This document shows positions 7,962-16,860 of a stretch of DNA of 64,000 nucleotides, piece after piece. The position numbers were made by a program, and so were the translations under genes. This DNA comes from Thermohalobaculum sp039184865. GTDB lineage: Bacteria; Pseudomonadota; Alphaproteobacteria; Rhodobacterales; Rhodobacteraceae. The first letter of the stretch is position 1, and every line of letters starts with the position of its first letter. The notes beneath the pieces are model-generated. The model ran no database searches. It was given only the letters and a program-made list of their open reading frames with translations, and was not told where the DNA came from. The stretch spans positions 14,495 through 78,494 of the forward strand of contig JBCDAV010000025.1 of NCBI GenBank assembly GCA_039184865.1. The letters are read 5' to 3'.

Positions 7962-9701
7962 TCAGTCCGGGAAGCGGATATTCGGCCACATCTGCCGCAG
8001 CTTCTCGACAATCGGGCGCAGCAATTCCGCCACCGCACCCATTTGTTCAAAGGCCCACGCGGCCTTCGCTGCACTCCAACCGATTTCCGGACCCAAAGCC
8101 TTTATGCTCGATGCGGCGCTGAGAATGGTCACCGCGACGCTTCCGACAGCCAGCATCGTTGATCTGCGCCGTTTCTTCGCGTCCTCGGTCTGCCGGTCGC
8201 TCAAGACCTCCAATCTGGCGGCGTTGCCTTCCACGATCTCCCGAATTTCGGCGCCGATCATGTGCTCCCGCGCATCCAGTGCTTCCAATACCTTTTGGGG
8301 CAGATCGGGCACTGCATCCGCGTCAATCTCCGCTGCCTCGGCCGCGTCCTCCAGATCCTCCTCGGCCGGGAAGTGCGTCATCATCTGGCGGTGCGTCTCG
8401 TGGAACGCGGCGAACCCGTCCGCCACGACGCGTGGGGTATCGGAATTGTCGTCGATCAGCCCGCCGACCATCGCCGCCAGCACGTTCGGCGTGTTCGGAA
8501 TGAAGGCGTGCAGATCCTGCCCGACCGCCGTGCGATACCGTTGCAGATAGCGTTCGATATCCGGATGCGCCCGGTTGCTGCGCGCCTGCTCCAGCAGCAG
8601 GTCCGCCGCCTCTCCGGCCGCGACCATCAATGCGGCCTGTCGTTCGGGGTTCAGCGAGTTCCGGCCCGAGGCCGCTTCTGGTGCTCCCCCGCGCAGCACC
8701 GGATTGTCCTCGTCGTCGCTCTGCCACTCGGCATCGACAACCTTGGGAAGGTTCACGGGCTCGGACGACGCGCCCGCCCCCGGCGATCCATTGAACTCCG
8801 GGTGCCTGCCGTTCAGGTACCAGAGCGTTTCCCGCGCGCAGACTTCGGTATCTCCTCGCTTGTTGATAGCAGCTAGCGCTTCATCGGCTTCGGCCGCGGG
8901 CGTGCCTTTGTAACTCAGCCTCCGCAACCCGCTCATACGTGCAAGCGCCGTCAGGTCCGAGACCTGCGTGTTGTCGAGGCGTAGCTGCTGCAACCCGCTC
9001 AGACCCGCAAGCGCCGTCAGATCCGAGACCTGCGTGTTGTCGAGGTCTAGCTGCTGCAACCCGCTCAGACCCGCAAGCGCCGTCAGATCCGAGACCTGCG
9101 TGTTGTCGAGGTCTAGCCGCTGCAACCCGCTCAGACCCGCAAGCGCCGTCAGGTCCGAGAATTGCGTGATGTTGAGGGATAGCTCCAGCAAACCGCTCAG
9201 ACCCCCTAGCGCCGTCAGGTCCGAGACCGGCGTGAAGTGGAGGGATAGCGTCTGCAACCCGCTCAGACCCTCAAGCGCCGTCAGGTCCGAGACCTGCGTG
9301 TTGCTGAGGTGTAGCTCCTGCAACCCGCTCAGACCCGCAAGCGCCGTTAGGTCCGAGACCTGCGTGCCGTTGAGGATTAGCACCTGCAAACCGCTCAGAC
9401 CCGCAAGCGCCGTCAGGTCCGAGACCTGCATGTTGTCGAGGAGTAGCGTCTGCAACCCGCTCAGATCCGCAAGCGCCGTCAGGTCAGAGATTGGCGTGTG
9501 GCTGAGGTCTAGCACCTGTAACGCACTTAGGTCCGAGATTTCCGGCGGGAGTTCCGTCAGCACGCGCGTTTTGTTACCGGTAACAATAGGGTTGAGATTC
9601 AGGTCCGTCGCGCCGTACGCCTTCGCCTCGGCGACCTTCTGGCGGGCGAATTCATGGGCGGCAGCGCGCTCGGCCTCGCTGTATTCTCTAACTCTACGCA
9701 T
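7962..9701 (-). CDS. Leucine-rich-repeat protein with C-terminal membrane segment, function unknown
   Basis: A 579-residue protein in three parts. Residues about 1-60 hold a charged helical lead-in (RAAAHEFARQKVAEAKAYGA) and an LPPEISDLSALQ cap typical of bacterial LRR proteins. Nine near-identical 22-residue repeats follow (LSGLQxLxLxNTQVSDLTALAG) plus one degenerate unit. A region of about 300 residues unlike any family I recognise comes next, rich in acidic helices, then KKRRRSTMLAVGSVAVTILSA, which reads as a basic flank plus one membrane segment, and a short Trp-rich tail. No signal peptide is visible, so the LRR is probably cytoplasmic and tethered by the tail. The start at 9701 has GGGAG about nine bases upstream; the ATG at 9743 has none. 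The gene stands alone between two transporter operons. LRRs usually bind proteins; the partner is unknown. Confidence 0.72.
   Translation of the reverse strand: MRRVREYSEAERAAAHEFARQKVAEAKAYGATDLNLNPIVTGNKTRVLTELPPEISDLSALQVLDLSHTPISDLTALADLSGLQTLLLDNMQVSDLTALAGLSGLQVLILNGTQVSDLTALAGLSGLQELHLSNTQVSDLTALEGLSGLQTLSLHFTPVSDLTALGGLSGLLELSLNITQFSDLTALAGLSGLQRLDLDNTQVSDLTALAGLSGLQQLDLDNTQVSDLTALAGLSGLQQLRLDNTQVSDLTALARMSGLRRLSYKGTPAAEADEALAAINKRGDTEVCARETLWYLNGRHPEFNGSPGAGASSEPVNLPKVVDAEWQSDDEDNPVLRGGAPEAASGRNSLNPERQAALMVAAGEAADLLLEQARSNRAHPDIERYLQRYRTAVGQDLHAFIPNTPNVLAAMVGGLIDDNSDTPRVVADGFAAFHETHRQMMTHFPAEEDLEDAAEAAEIDADAVPDLPQKVLEALDAREHMIGAEIREIVEGNAARLEVLSDRQTEDAKKRRRSTMLAVGSVAVTILSAASSIKALGPEIGWSAAKAAWAFEQMGAVAELLRPIVEKLRQMWPNIRFPD
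8941..9534 (-). repeat. Tandem 66-bp repeats encoding 22-residue LRR units
   Basis: The string GCAAGCGCCG or a one- or two-base variant recurs at 8941, 9007, 9073, 9139, 9205, 9271, 9337, 9403 and 9469. The period is exactly 66 bp, and each unit encodes one 22-residue LRR. Units at 8941-9138 are almost identical in DNA, including silent sites, so copy number is likely to vary between strains by slippage or recombination. The repeats lie within the coding frame and have no unique spacers, so this is not a CRISPR array. Confidence 0.95.
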
Positions 9702-10041
9702 CGCGTGCACTCCCGCCCCGGCAATCGTCCCGGATTGGGGCATGGCGCGGCGTGGGCGTCAAGGGTGGTCGGCCCGCCACACCGTCAACCAACCCGCACG
9801 GCCCCGGCTGTGCGCGCCGGGGTCTCGATTCACCGCGAAAACCGGCGAAGCCTTCGACCAAGCCTGCGCCCGAACATCGGCCCGCAAAACGGCCAAAACA
9901 CGGATTTCGAGCCGTTTGCCCACGTGAACATCAGCCTGCGCAAAACCAGTCAGGCTAAATAGCCATCCTTGAAAATCAGGATTCCGGCGCCCACGTCCAC
10001 CTCGATATCCATCTGACCGAGGTGGGTAAGTGCGGCCCGGA
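9702..10041. other. Intergenic region between LRR gene and bztD
   Basis: These 340 bases hold no convincing gene. The end near 9702-9760 should carry the promoter of the leftward LRR gene. The other end lies downstream of bztD and contains an 8-bp perfect inverted repeat (CCACCTCG/CGAGGTGG, 9997-10025, 13-base loop), a smaller one (ATCCT/AGGAT, 9965-9982) and AGCCTG/CAGGCT (9933-9956). None is followed by a T-run, so these are only weak terminator candidates. Confidence 0.5.
9997..10025 (-). terminator. Possible hairpin downstream of bztD
   Basis: A perfect 8-bp inverted repeat (CCACCTCG ... CGAGGTGG) with a 13-base loop lies 17 bases past the bztD stop. It lacks the T-tract of a classical intrinsic terminator and could instead protect the mRNA 3' end. 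Confidence 0.3.
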
Positions 10042-10833
10042 TCAGTGGCCCAGGATCTGGCTCAGGAACAGCTTGGTGCGATCCGACTGCGGGTTCGAGA
10101 AGAACTCTTCCGGCTCGTTCTGCTCGACGATCTGACCGGCGTCCATGAAGATCACCCGGTTCGCGACCTGTCGGGCGAAGCCCATCTCGTGCGTGACGCA
10201 GATCATGGTCATCCCGTCCTCGGCCAGGCTGATCATGGTGTCGAGGACCTCCTTGATCATTTCGGGATCCAGCGCCGAGGTCGGCTCGTCGAACAGCATG
10301 ATCCGGGGCTTCATGCAGAGCGAGCGCGCGATGGCCACGCGCTGCTGCTGCCCGCCAGACAATTGTCCTGGATATTTAGCGGCTTGCTCGGGAATTTTCA
10401 CCTTCTCCAGGAAGTGCATCGCCGTCTCTTCGGCCTCGGCCTTCGGGGTCTTGCGCACCCAGATCGGGGCCAGCGTGCAGTTCTCCAGGATCGTCAGGTG
10501 CGGGAACAGGTTGAAGTGCTGGAAGCACATCCCGACCTCGGCCCGGACCTTGTCGAGATTCTTCAGATCGCTGTTCAGCTCCGTCCCGTCGACGATGATG
10601 TCGCCCTTCTGGTGCTCCTCGAGCCGGTTGATGCAGCGGATCAGCGTCGACTTGCCCGAGCCCGACGGCCCGCAGACGACGATGCGCTCGCCGCGCATGA
10701 CGGTCAGGTTGATGTCCCGCAGAACGTGGAAATCGCCGTACCACTTGTTCATCCCGCGGATGGTGATGGCCTCTTCGTCGGAGACCTGCATTTTCGAGCG
10801 GTCGGCGGTGAGCTCCTGAGCCAGTTCGTTCAT
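10042..10833 (-). CDS. bztD: Glutamate/glutamine/aspartate/asparagine ABC transporter, ATP-binding protein
   Basis: ATPase of the polar amino-acid uptake system, 263 residues, acting on the cytoplasmic face with the BztB/BztC permeases. Walker A is GPSGSGKST (residues 55-63), the Q-loop is in CFQHFNLFPH, the signature is LSGGQQQR, Walker B is IMLFDEPTSALD and the H-loop is VTHEMGF. These are all canonical for the HisP/GlnQ/AapP subfamily, and the length is normal for that group. A charged N-terminal extension of about 20 residues precedes the domain, as in BztD/AapP proteins. It is the last gene of a four-gene operon, nine bases after bztC. Rhizobial aapP is the direct counterpart; the bzt name is used because of the Rhodobacter-like context. 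Confidence 0.94.
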   Translation of the reverse strand: MNELAQELTADRSKMQVSDEEAITIRGMNKWYGDFHVLRDINLTVMRGERIVVCGPSGSGKSTLIRCINRLEEHQKGDIIVDGTELNSDLKNLDKVRAEVGMCFQHFNLFPHLTILENCTLAPIWVRKTPKAEAEETAMHFLEKVKIPEQAAKYPGQLSGGQQQRVAIARSLCMKPRIMLFDEPTSALDPEMIKEVLDTMISLAEDGMTMICVTHEMGFARQVANRVIFMDAGQIVEQNEPEEFFSNPQSDRTKLFLSQILGH

Positions 10834-10842
10834 GATCGCCTC

Positions 10843-12156
10843 CTATCGGTGATCGGTTGCCAGCTTGCGCTCCAGGTACATCGAGTACCGGGACATGCCG
10901 AAGCAGAAGATGAAGAAGAAGAGCCCGACAAAGAGGTAGAGCTCGGTAAAGACGCCGTTCCAGGCCGCATCGGCGCGGATGGCGGTAGAGAGGCCCAGCG
11001 GATCGAGCAGGCCGATGATGATGACCAGCGTCGTGTCTTTGAACAGGCCGATGAAGCTCGAGACGATGTTCGGGATCGAGATCTTCAGCGCCTGCGGCAG
11101 GATGATCAGCCGCTGCGCCTGCCAGTAGGTCAGACCCATGGCATCGGCGGCCTCGTACTGGCCCTTGGGCAGCGCCGCGATGCCGCCGCGGATGACCTCG
11201 GCCATGTAGGCGGCCGAGAACAGGGTTACCATGATGCAGACGCGCAGGATGATGTCGAAGTTGGTGCCGGGCGGCAGGAAGTAATTCAGCAGCGTCGAGG
11301 CCACGAAGAGCAGCGTGATCAGCGGCACGCCGCGGATGAACTCGATGAAGCCGACCGAGATCGTCTTGACGATGAAGAGCTTGGATTGCCGCCCCAGCGC
11401 CAGCGCGATGCCGATGGGCAGCGACGCCGCGATCCCGGTCACGCCGATGATCAGCGACAGCAGGAAGCCGCCGAGCAACCCGCTCTCGACGCCCGACAGC
11501 CCGATGTTCAGGATCGAGCTGAGCACGCTGTCGAGCGGTGTGACCAGCAGCAGGAACCACAGGATCACGGCGAGTACGCTGGCGATCAGGGTCACGATCG
11601 GCCCGAAAGCCTCGCCGACGACCTTGTCGATTGCGTCCCCGCCATAATTGTAGACGGCCCAGCCGACGACCGGTCCGGCCAGCACCAGCACCGGGCCCCA
11701 GATCGTGCCACCCCAGATCAGCCAGTAGGCAAGTGCCGGGTAGATCGCGGTCAGCCACAGGATCTTGCGCGGTGCGCTCTCGAACAGCACCGGCCAGAGC
11801 GACACCAGCAGCAGCACGAAGGCAAGCGTCGGACGCCAATACGCCTCGACCGGGTAGAAGCCGAAGATGTACTGCCAGAACCGTTCCACGATGACGGCGA
11901 AGCAGGCGCCGGTGGCCTCGGCCCGGCAACCCCGGAGCGACATGTCCTCGGGCGTCCAGGAACTGTCGATGAACCAGGGCAGCGCCGATGAGGCGAGCCA
12001 GAGCAGGAACAGCACCGACAGCACAGTCAGGATGGCGTCGGTGATGGACGAGAACAGATTGTCCTTGATCCATTTGACCGGGCCGACCGCATTCGCCGGC
12101 GGTGGCGAGGGCGGGATCTGCGCGGTAGCGACGAAGGCGACGGAATTCTGGCTCAT
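10843..12156 (-). CDS. bztC: Glutamate/glutamine/aspartate/asparagine ABC transporter permease (C subunit)
   Basis: A 437-residue inner-membrane permease that pairs with BztB. It is much longer than typical polar amino-acid permeases (about 220-250 residues) because of an extra N-terminal region with several membrane segments (LFSSITDAILTVLSVLFLLW, YWLIWGGTIWGPVLVLAGPV). This extension is characteristic of the BztC/AapM subgroup. The C-terminal half carries the transport domain with the EAA-type loop EVIRGGIAALPKGQYEAADA followed by RLIILPQA. Its start lies one base from the stop of bztB, so the two subunits are probably made in equal amounts. Substrate specificity is inferred from subgroup membership. 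Confidence 0.93.
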   Translation of the reverse strand: MSQNSVAFVATAQIPPSPPPANAVGPVKWIKDNLFSSITDAILTVLSVLFLLWLASSALPWFIDSSWTPEDMSLRGCRAEATGACFAVIVERFWQYIFGFYPVEAYWRPTLAFVLLLVSLWPVLFESAPRKILWLTAIYPALAYWLIWGGTIWGPVLVLAGPVVGWAVYNYGGDAIDKVVGEAFGPIVTLIASVLAVILWFLLLVTPLDSVLSSILNIGLSGVESGLLGGFLLSLIIGVTGIAASLPIGIALALGRQSKLFIVKTISVGFIEFIRGVPLITLLFVASTLLNYFLPPGTNFDIILRVCIMVTLFSAAYMAEVIRGGIAALPKGQYEAADAMGLTYWQAQRLIILPQALKISIPNIVSSFIGLFKDTTLVIIIGLLDPLGLSTAIRADAAWNGVFTELYLFVGLFFFIFCFGMSRYSMYLERKLATDHR

Positions 12157-12157
12157 C

Positions 12158-13393
12158 TCAGCGCTCCTTCAGCTTCGTGCGTTCGTTGTAGAGGTTCATG
12201 AAGAACGAGATCGTCAACGAGACGGTCAGGTAGAACGCCATCAACAGAAGGATCGTCTCCATCTCGCGGCCCGTCTGGTTCAGCGTGATGCCGCCCAGCG
12301 TGCCGGTCGCGTCCATGTAGCCGACGGCGATGGCGAGCGACGAGTTCTTCGTCAGGTTCAGATACTGGCTGATCAGCGGCGGCACGATCACGCGCAGCGC
12401 CTGCGGCAGGATCACGAGGCTCATGGTGCGGCCGGGCTGGATGCCGAGCGCGAAGGAGGCCTCGGTCTGGCCCTTGGACACCGACTGGATGCCGGCGCGC
12501 ACCGCCTCGGCGATAAAGGCACCGGTGTAGAGGCTCAATGCGATCCAGAGCCCGATGAAGGACTCGCGCACATAGGTGCCGCCCTTGAAGTTGAAGCCCT
12601 TGAGTTCGGCGTAACCGAGGTGGAAGCCGAGCACGAGCAGCACGACGATCAGCGGCACGAAGATAACGCCCAGACGGTACCAGAGCACATTCGCCGGGCG
12701 GTCGCCGGTCGATGCCTGCGTGGCATCCGCCCAGGCACCGATCCGGCCGGAGATGAAGATGCCGGCGGCGACCACCGCGAAGATCGCAGCCAGATCGAGC
12801 GAGATCTTGAACAGACCGAGGTCCAGATCGCCGAGCGAGCGCGAGAACAGCGGCTCGGGGAAATAGAAACCGCGGTTGGTGAAGATGATCGCGCCCGTCT
12901 CCTGCCCGCGGAAATCGCGGGGGGCTGGCAGCGTTTCGTTGACGACCGCGACGACGATGATGATCCAGAGCAGCACCGGCACGTTGCGGAACGCCTCGAC
13001 GTAGATCGTCATCAGGCGCGAGATGATCCAGTTCTTCGACAGCCGCGCCACGCCCGCGAGCACGCCCAGAACCGTCGCCGTGATGCAGCCGACAAGCGCC
13101 AGGACCAGGGTGTTCATGATGCCCAGAACCGCCGCGCGGCCATGGGTCGATTGCGACGTGTACTCGAGCAGGCGCTGGTTGACGTCGTAGCCCGAGGTCG
13201 AGAACAGGAAGCTGAAATTGAAATCCTTGCCGAGCGCCTCGAGATTGGCGATCGCGTTGCTGACCAGCCAGGCGAAGCTCAGCATCAGGGCGAACAGGGC
13301 GACGATCTGGATCGTCATGCCGCGGTAGCGCGTATCGTAGATTAGCTGACTGAGTCTGAAGCCTTCAGCCGGTGGGTTTGCTGTCACGGCCAT
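12158..13393 (-). CDS. bztB: Glutamate/glutamine/aspartate/asparagine ABC transporter permease (B subunit)
   Basis: A 411-residue inner-membrane permease of the His/Glu/Gln uptake family, again with the long N-terminal form of the BztB/AapQ group. Membrane segments include MTIQIVALFALMLSFAWLVS and ALVGCITATVLGVLAGVARL. The cytoplasmic coupling loop reads EAVRAGIQSVSKGQTEASFALG, followed by SLVILPQALRVIVPPL. The ATG at 13393 has a run of Gs (GGGGGG) about eight bases upstream. The gene begins 100 bases after bztA and is separated from it by a hairpin with a T-tract, which probably lowers permease expression relative to the binding protein. Confidence 0.93.
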   Translation of the reverse strand: MAVTANPPAEGFRLSQLIYDTRYRGMTIQIVALFALMLSFAWLVSNAIANLEALGKDFNFSFLFSTSGYDVNQRLLEYTSQSTHGRAAVLGIMNTLVLALVGCITATVLGVLAGVARLSKNWIISRLMTIYVEAFRNVPVLLWIIIVVAVVNETLPAPRDFRGQETGAIIFTNRGFYFPEPLFSRSLGDLDLGLFKISLDLAAIFAVVAAGIFISGRIGAWADATQASTGDRPANVLWYRLGVIFVPLIVVLLVLGFHLGYAELKGFNFKGGTYVRESFIGLWIALSLYTGAFIAEAVRAGIQSVSKGQTEASFALGIQPGRTMSLVILPQALRVIVPPLISQYLNLTKNSSLAIAVGYMDATGTLGGITLNQTGREMETILLLMAFYLTVSLTISFFMNLYNERTKLKER

Positions 13394-13453
13394 TCTCGTA
13401 CCCCCCTACAAGGTCGGAAGCGACACCCGGCGCAACTACGCTGCGCCGGATAG

Positions 13454-13484
13454 AAAAAGGGCGCGCTCCGGTCGAAGCGCGCCC
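13454..13484 (-). terminator. Intrinsic terminator/attenuator between bztA and bztB
   Basis: On the minus strand a perfect 9-bp GC-rich stem (arms 13476-13484 and 13459-13467, sequence GGGCGCGCT and complement) with an eight-base loop is followed directly by TTTTT (13458-13454). It begins just after the bztA stop. This is a textbook intrinsic terminator, but since bztB follows on the same strand it is best read as a partial terminator that lets the binding protein be made in excess. Confidence 0.85.
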
Positions 13485-13493
13485 CAGATCCGA

Positions 13494-14510
13494 TTAGCGG
13501 AACGGCGGGGTGTAGAGGATGCCGCCGTCGGTCCACAGCGCGTTCACACCGCGTCCCAGGCCGATCGCCGTGTTCGGGCCGATGTTGGCGTCGAAGATCT
13601 CGGCGTAGTTGCCGCCGACTGAGAGCGCGCGCTTGGCCCAGTCCTTGTCGAGGCCCAGCATGCCGCCGAGGTCACCCTCGGTGCCCAGAAGACGGTTGAC
13701 TTCCGGATTGTTGCTGCCGCCTGCCATCTCGTCGAGATTGGCCGACGTCACGCCCAGCTCCTCGGCCGTGATCAGCGCGTTCAGGGTCCAGCGGACGATG
13801 TCGCCCCACTGGTTGTCGCCGTGGCGGACCAGCGGACCGAGCGGCTCTTTCGAGACGATCTCGGGCAGAACGACGTGTGCCGACGGATCCTCGAAGGTCG
13901 CACGGGTCGCTGCGAGGCCCGATGCGTCCGTCGTGTAGACGTCACAGGCATTCGCCAGGTACTTCTGCTGCGCTTCGGCGTTGGTCTCGATCGGAACCGG
14001 CTCGTAGCTCATGTTGTTGGCGCGGAAGAAGTCGGCCAGGTTGAGCTCGGTGGTCGTGCCGGTCTGGATGCAGACCGTGGCGCCGTCCAGTTCGGTCGCC
14101 GAGCTGACGCCCAGGCCCTTCGGAACCATGAAGCCCTGACCGTCGTAGTAGTTCACGCCGACGAACTCGAAGCCGAGGTCGACATCGCGCGAGAACGTCC
14201 AGGTCGTGTTCCGGGCCAGCATGTCGACTTCGCCCGAGGCCAGAGCCGTGAAGCGCGTCTTGCCGGTCGTCGGCACGAACTTGACCTTCGAGCCGTCGCC
14301 CAGGACCGCCGCCGCAACGGCGCGGCACATGGTGACGTCAAAGCCGGCCCACTCGCCGTTGGCGTCCGGAGCTGCGAAGCCGACGAGGCCGGTCGAGACG
14401 CCGCATTTCAGCTCGCCTGCCGCCTTGACGTCTTCCAGCGTCGTCGCCGAAGCCGCACCGGCCACGAGACCGGCGGCTGCCAGCGCGCCTGCAAAAAGGG
14501 TGGTTTTCAT
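13494..14510 (-). CDS. bztA: Glutamate/glutamine/aspartate/asparagine periplasmic binding protein
   Basis: A 338-residue periplasmic amino-acid-binding protein that delivers substrate to BztB/BztC. The signal peptide is MKTTLFAGALAAAGLVAGAASA, with cleavage likely after ASA. The mature domain has the family 3 binding-protein pattern: GVSTGLVGFAAPDANGEWAGFDVTMCRAVAAAVLGD, then FTALASGEVDMLARNTTWT. The C-terminal region FDANIGPNTAIGLGRGVNALW is typical of BztA/AapJ, which are longer than GlnH-type proteins. The start at 14510 gives a proper signal peptide and has an AG-rich site (GGGAAGAGG) just upstream; an in-frame ATG at 14675 would prepend a polar segment. It is the first gene of the operon, preceded by three tandem hairpins in the leader. 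Confidence 0.94.
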   Translation of the reverse strand: MKTTLFAGALAAAGLVAGAASATTLEDVKAAGELKCGVSTGLVGFAAPDANGEWAGFDVTMCRAVAAAVLGDGSKVKFVPTTGKTRFTALASGEVDMLARNTTWTFSRDVDLGFEFVGVNYYDGQGFMVPKGLGVSSATELDGATVCIQTGTTTELNLADFFRANNMSYEPVPIETNAEAQQKYLANACDVYTTDASGLAATRATFEDPSAHVVLPEIVSKEPLGPLVRHGDNQWGDIVRWTLNALITAEELGVTSANLDEMAGGSNNPEVNRLLGTEGDLGGMLGLDKDWAKRALSVGGNYAEIFDANIGPNTAIGLGRGVNALWTDGGILYTPPFR

Positions 14511-14528
14511 TGCATACCTCTTCCCAAT

Positions 14529-14585
14529 ACCCCGATACGGGGTGGGCCTCCCTGGCCCAGGTTGCTTTAGTACGGGGTCGTCCCC
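14529..14585 (-). promoter_or_regulatory. Three tandem GC hairpins in the bztA leader
   Basis: Three short perfect inverted repeats lie in a row just upstream of the bztA ribosome-binding site: ACCCC/GGGGT (14529-14543), GGGCC/GGCCC (14544-14558) and GGGG/CCCC (14574-14585). Each has a loop of four or five bases. They could stabilise the 5' end of the transcript or take part in translational control. No known riboswitch consensus is recognisable. Confidence 0.4.
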
Positions 14586-14806
14586 GCCCCGACCATGTGC
14601 TGGCTTGATGCAGTGCGTCAAGAACTGTGATGACTTTCTGACAAACCGTTCTGATTCTGAGCGGAATCCGGTCATGCGGTCGCACGCTCGGTGCCCACTT
14701 GACGCAGCGCACGCGGAACCTTCGCCCTCTGGTTGTGCTGCAATGGCGCAACGTCACGCCAGCCGCGATAGGAAATGCCACAGTCGAACGGATTGTGCGC
14801 AAGAAA

Positions 14807-14822
14807 ATGAGTCATCACTCAT
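14807..14822. promoter_or_regulatory. Perfect palindrome, candidate operator
   Basis: ATGAGT and ACTCAT flank a four-base spacer, a perfect inverted repeat in non-coding DNA about 300 bases upstream of bztA. The size suits a dimeric regulator, but no family consensus is recognised. Confidence 0.25.
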
Positions 14823-14954
14823 CTGACGCAGCGTCATCCGAATCATCGCAGTGTGATCAGATCGCGCCTCGGCTGCGCCACTTGGCCCGCACCTGATCCG
14901 GCGTCTCGACGGCTGTAGACCTCCCGGTCAACGTAGATGATCGCATCGTCGCCT

Positions 14955-14977
14955 CGAGCCTGTCGGCGAGAGGCTCG
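14955..14977 (-). terminator. Possible hairpin after the giant RTX gene
   Basis: A seven-base stem CGAGCCT/AGGCTCG with a nine-base loop lies 57 bases beyond the stop of the giant gene. No T-run follows, so termination may depend on Rho. Confidence 0.25.
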
Positions 14978-15033
14978 ATGCACAGCTAACGAAAGCCATT
15001 CTGCACCGGGCTTGGCCGACAACAGTATCCCGG

Positions 15034-16860
15034 TCAGGTGATCAGGATGAACTGGTCCTCGTCCAGATCGGTTGCCGTCGTGCTGAGGAGCGAGATCGAG
15101 CCGTCGCCGTAATCCACAGTGGTCCGGGTGCCGGCCTGCGTGATCGACAGATCCGTGAAGGCCAGTCCCGTCGCCGACAGGTCGATCTGGTCGATTCCGA
15201 TCTCGAAATCCTTGATCGTGTCGATCCCGTCGCCCGGCGCGAAGACGAAGACATCGGCGTCGCCCTCACCCGCAAGGAAGTCGTTCCCGGTGCCGCCGAT
15301 GATCCGGTCTGCCCCGTCGCGGCCCTGAATCCGGTCATTGCCCGCCCCGCCGTCGACGGTGTTCGCCGCCGCGTTGCCCTGCAGCCAGTTGTCGCCGTCC
15401 GAGCCGGTCAGGTCGACCGAAGCCGTGGTCGAGATCCGGGCCGCCTCGATGTTGTCGGGCAGCGTGAAGTCGGCATAGGCGTAGACGGTGTCATAGCCCT
15501 CGTCGGCGAGTTCGGTGACGACCGTGCCGCTGTCATAGACCCAGTAGCGGTCGTCGCCCGCGCCGCCGACCAGGGTCGCGCCGTCCTCGAGCACGCGCAG
15601 TCGGTCGGCACCGCCTAGGCCCTCGACGACCAGCGGACCGGAGCGCTCGAACAGGGTGTCGTCGCCCTCGGTTCCGATGATCCTTTCAATCGGGGCCGGC
15701 GAGCCGAGCGGCGTGACGAAATCGTCGATGCTGAGGTCGGCCGCGTTGACGTCGCGCAGCACGAGCTGGCCGTCGCGGTGGATCACCACGGCGCCGAGCG
15801 TATGGTCGGCGATGGTCATGCCGCTGAACGGAACGCCGAGCGGCGTGAAGTCGATGAGATCCTGGCCGATCGTGAAGTCCAGCGCCACGTCATCACCGGC
15901 ATCGAGGCCGATGACGAAGATGTCGTTGCCGAGCCCGCCTTCGTAGACGTCGTCGCCAAGCCCACCGTCCAGCGTGTCGTCACCCGCGTTGCCGTCCAGG
16001 CGGTCGTTGCCGATGCCGCCGATCAGCACGTTGTCGCCGGAATTGCCGTTCAGCCAGGCACCGGTCGAACCGGCGGTCAGCGAGAGGTTCGCCGAGCCGC
16101 GAAGCGATGCGCTTTCGATGTGATCGGGCAGAACGTAGTCGGTGTGGACGTAGACCCGGTCGTAGCCCTCGAACGGCAGTTCCGTAATCGCCGTGTCGGA
16201 TTCGTAGACATAGTAGGAGTCGTTGCCCTCACCCCCGATCAACGTCGCATCGCCCGACAGCACCCGGATGAGATCCGCCCCGTCGAGACCTTCGAGAACC
16301 AGCGGGCCGAGCGCTTCGGACAGGATGTCGTTGCCAGGCGTGCCGGTGATTGTCGGTGCCGGCGCGCGGGCCGAGAAGATGAAATCGTCTTCGGTCAGAT
16401 CGGCGGCAAAGACGCCGGTCAGGGTGATCACGCCGTCCGGGTGCGTGATCTCTGCGCCACCCGTGCCGTCTGCAATGGCGAGATCCTCGAACTGGACGCC
16501 GATGGCCCGCAGGTCGATCAGATCCTCACCCCGGGTGAAATCGATGACGGTGTCATCGCCCGCATCGGCCTCGATCAGGAAGATGTCCTCGCCAGAGCCG
16601 CCTTCGAGCGTGTCGTTGCCGATGCCGCCGCCCAGCGTGTCGTTGCCGCCCCGGCCCGAGATCGAATTGTCCGCGCCGTCGCCGATGATCTGATCGCCGA
16701 GATCGGACCCGACGACAGTCTCGATGCCGTTCAGCACGTCGTCCTGCGCGAAGCCGCCGACACCGGCCGTGCCATCGAGCGCAAGAACGATTGGCGCGTC
16801 GGAATTCTCGTAACTGACCCGATCGGCAGTGCCTTCGCCGGTGAAGCTTTCCGCCTCGGC
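15034..16860 (-). repeat. C-terminal RTX repeats and putative type I secretion signal
   Basis: Residues about 9007-9614 contain three similar cassettes of GGxGND repeats, each followed by DxTxGxDLIDxxxxGxxFxDLxI. The final 60 residues (DTIKDFEIGIDQIDLSA ... DEDQFILIT) match the hydrophobic, acidic C-termini used as uncleaved signals by ABC-type type I exporters. Confidence 0.8.

Larger units (their letters stand above)
14511..15033. other. Intergenic region between bztA and the giant RTX gene
   Basis: This 523-bp stretch has no supported gene. It must hold the bztA promoter and the 3' end of the giant transcript. Visible structures are the three bztA leader hairpins, a 16-bp palindrome ATGAGTCATCACTCAT (14807-14822) that could be an operator, and a 7-bp stem CGAGCCT/AGGCTCG (14955-14977) 57 bases past the giant stop without a T-tract. 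A TTGACG at 14616-14621 on the minus strand could be a -35 element for bztA, but its -10 partner is poor. Confidence 0.5.

Noticed and set aside
8941..9534. CRISPR-like regularly spaced repeats
   Set aside because: The 66-bp units are contiguous, in frame and encode 22-residue LRRs. There are no unique spacers and no cas genes.
14511..14675. 55-codon N-terminal extension of bztA
   Set aside because: It would bury the signal peptide behind a polar segment and runs across the leader hairpins; the 14510 start has a proper ribosome-binding site.
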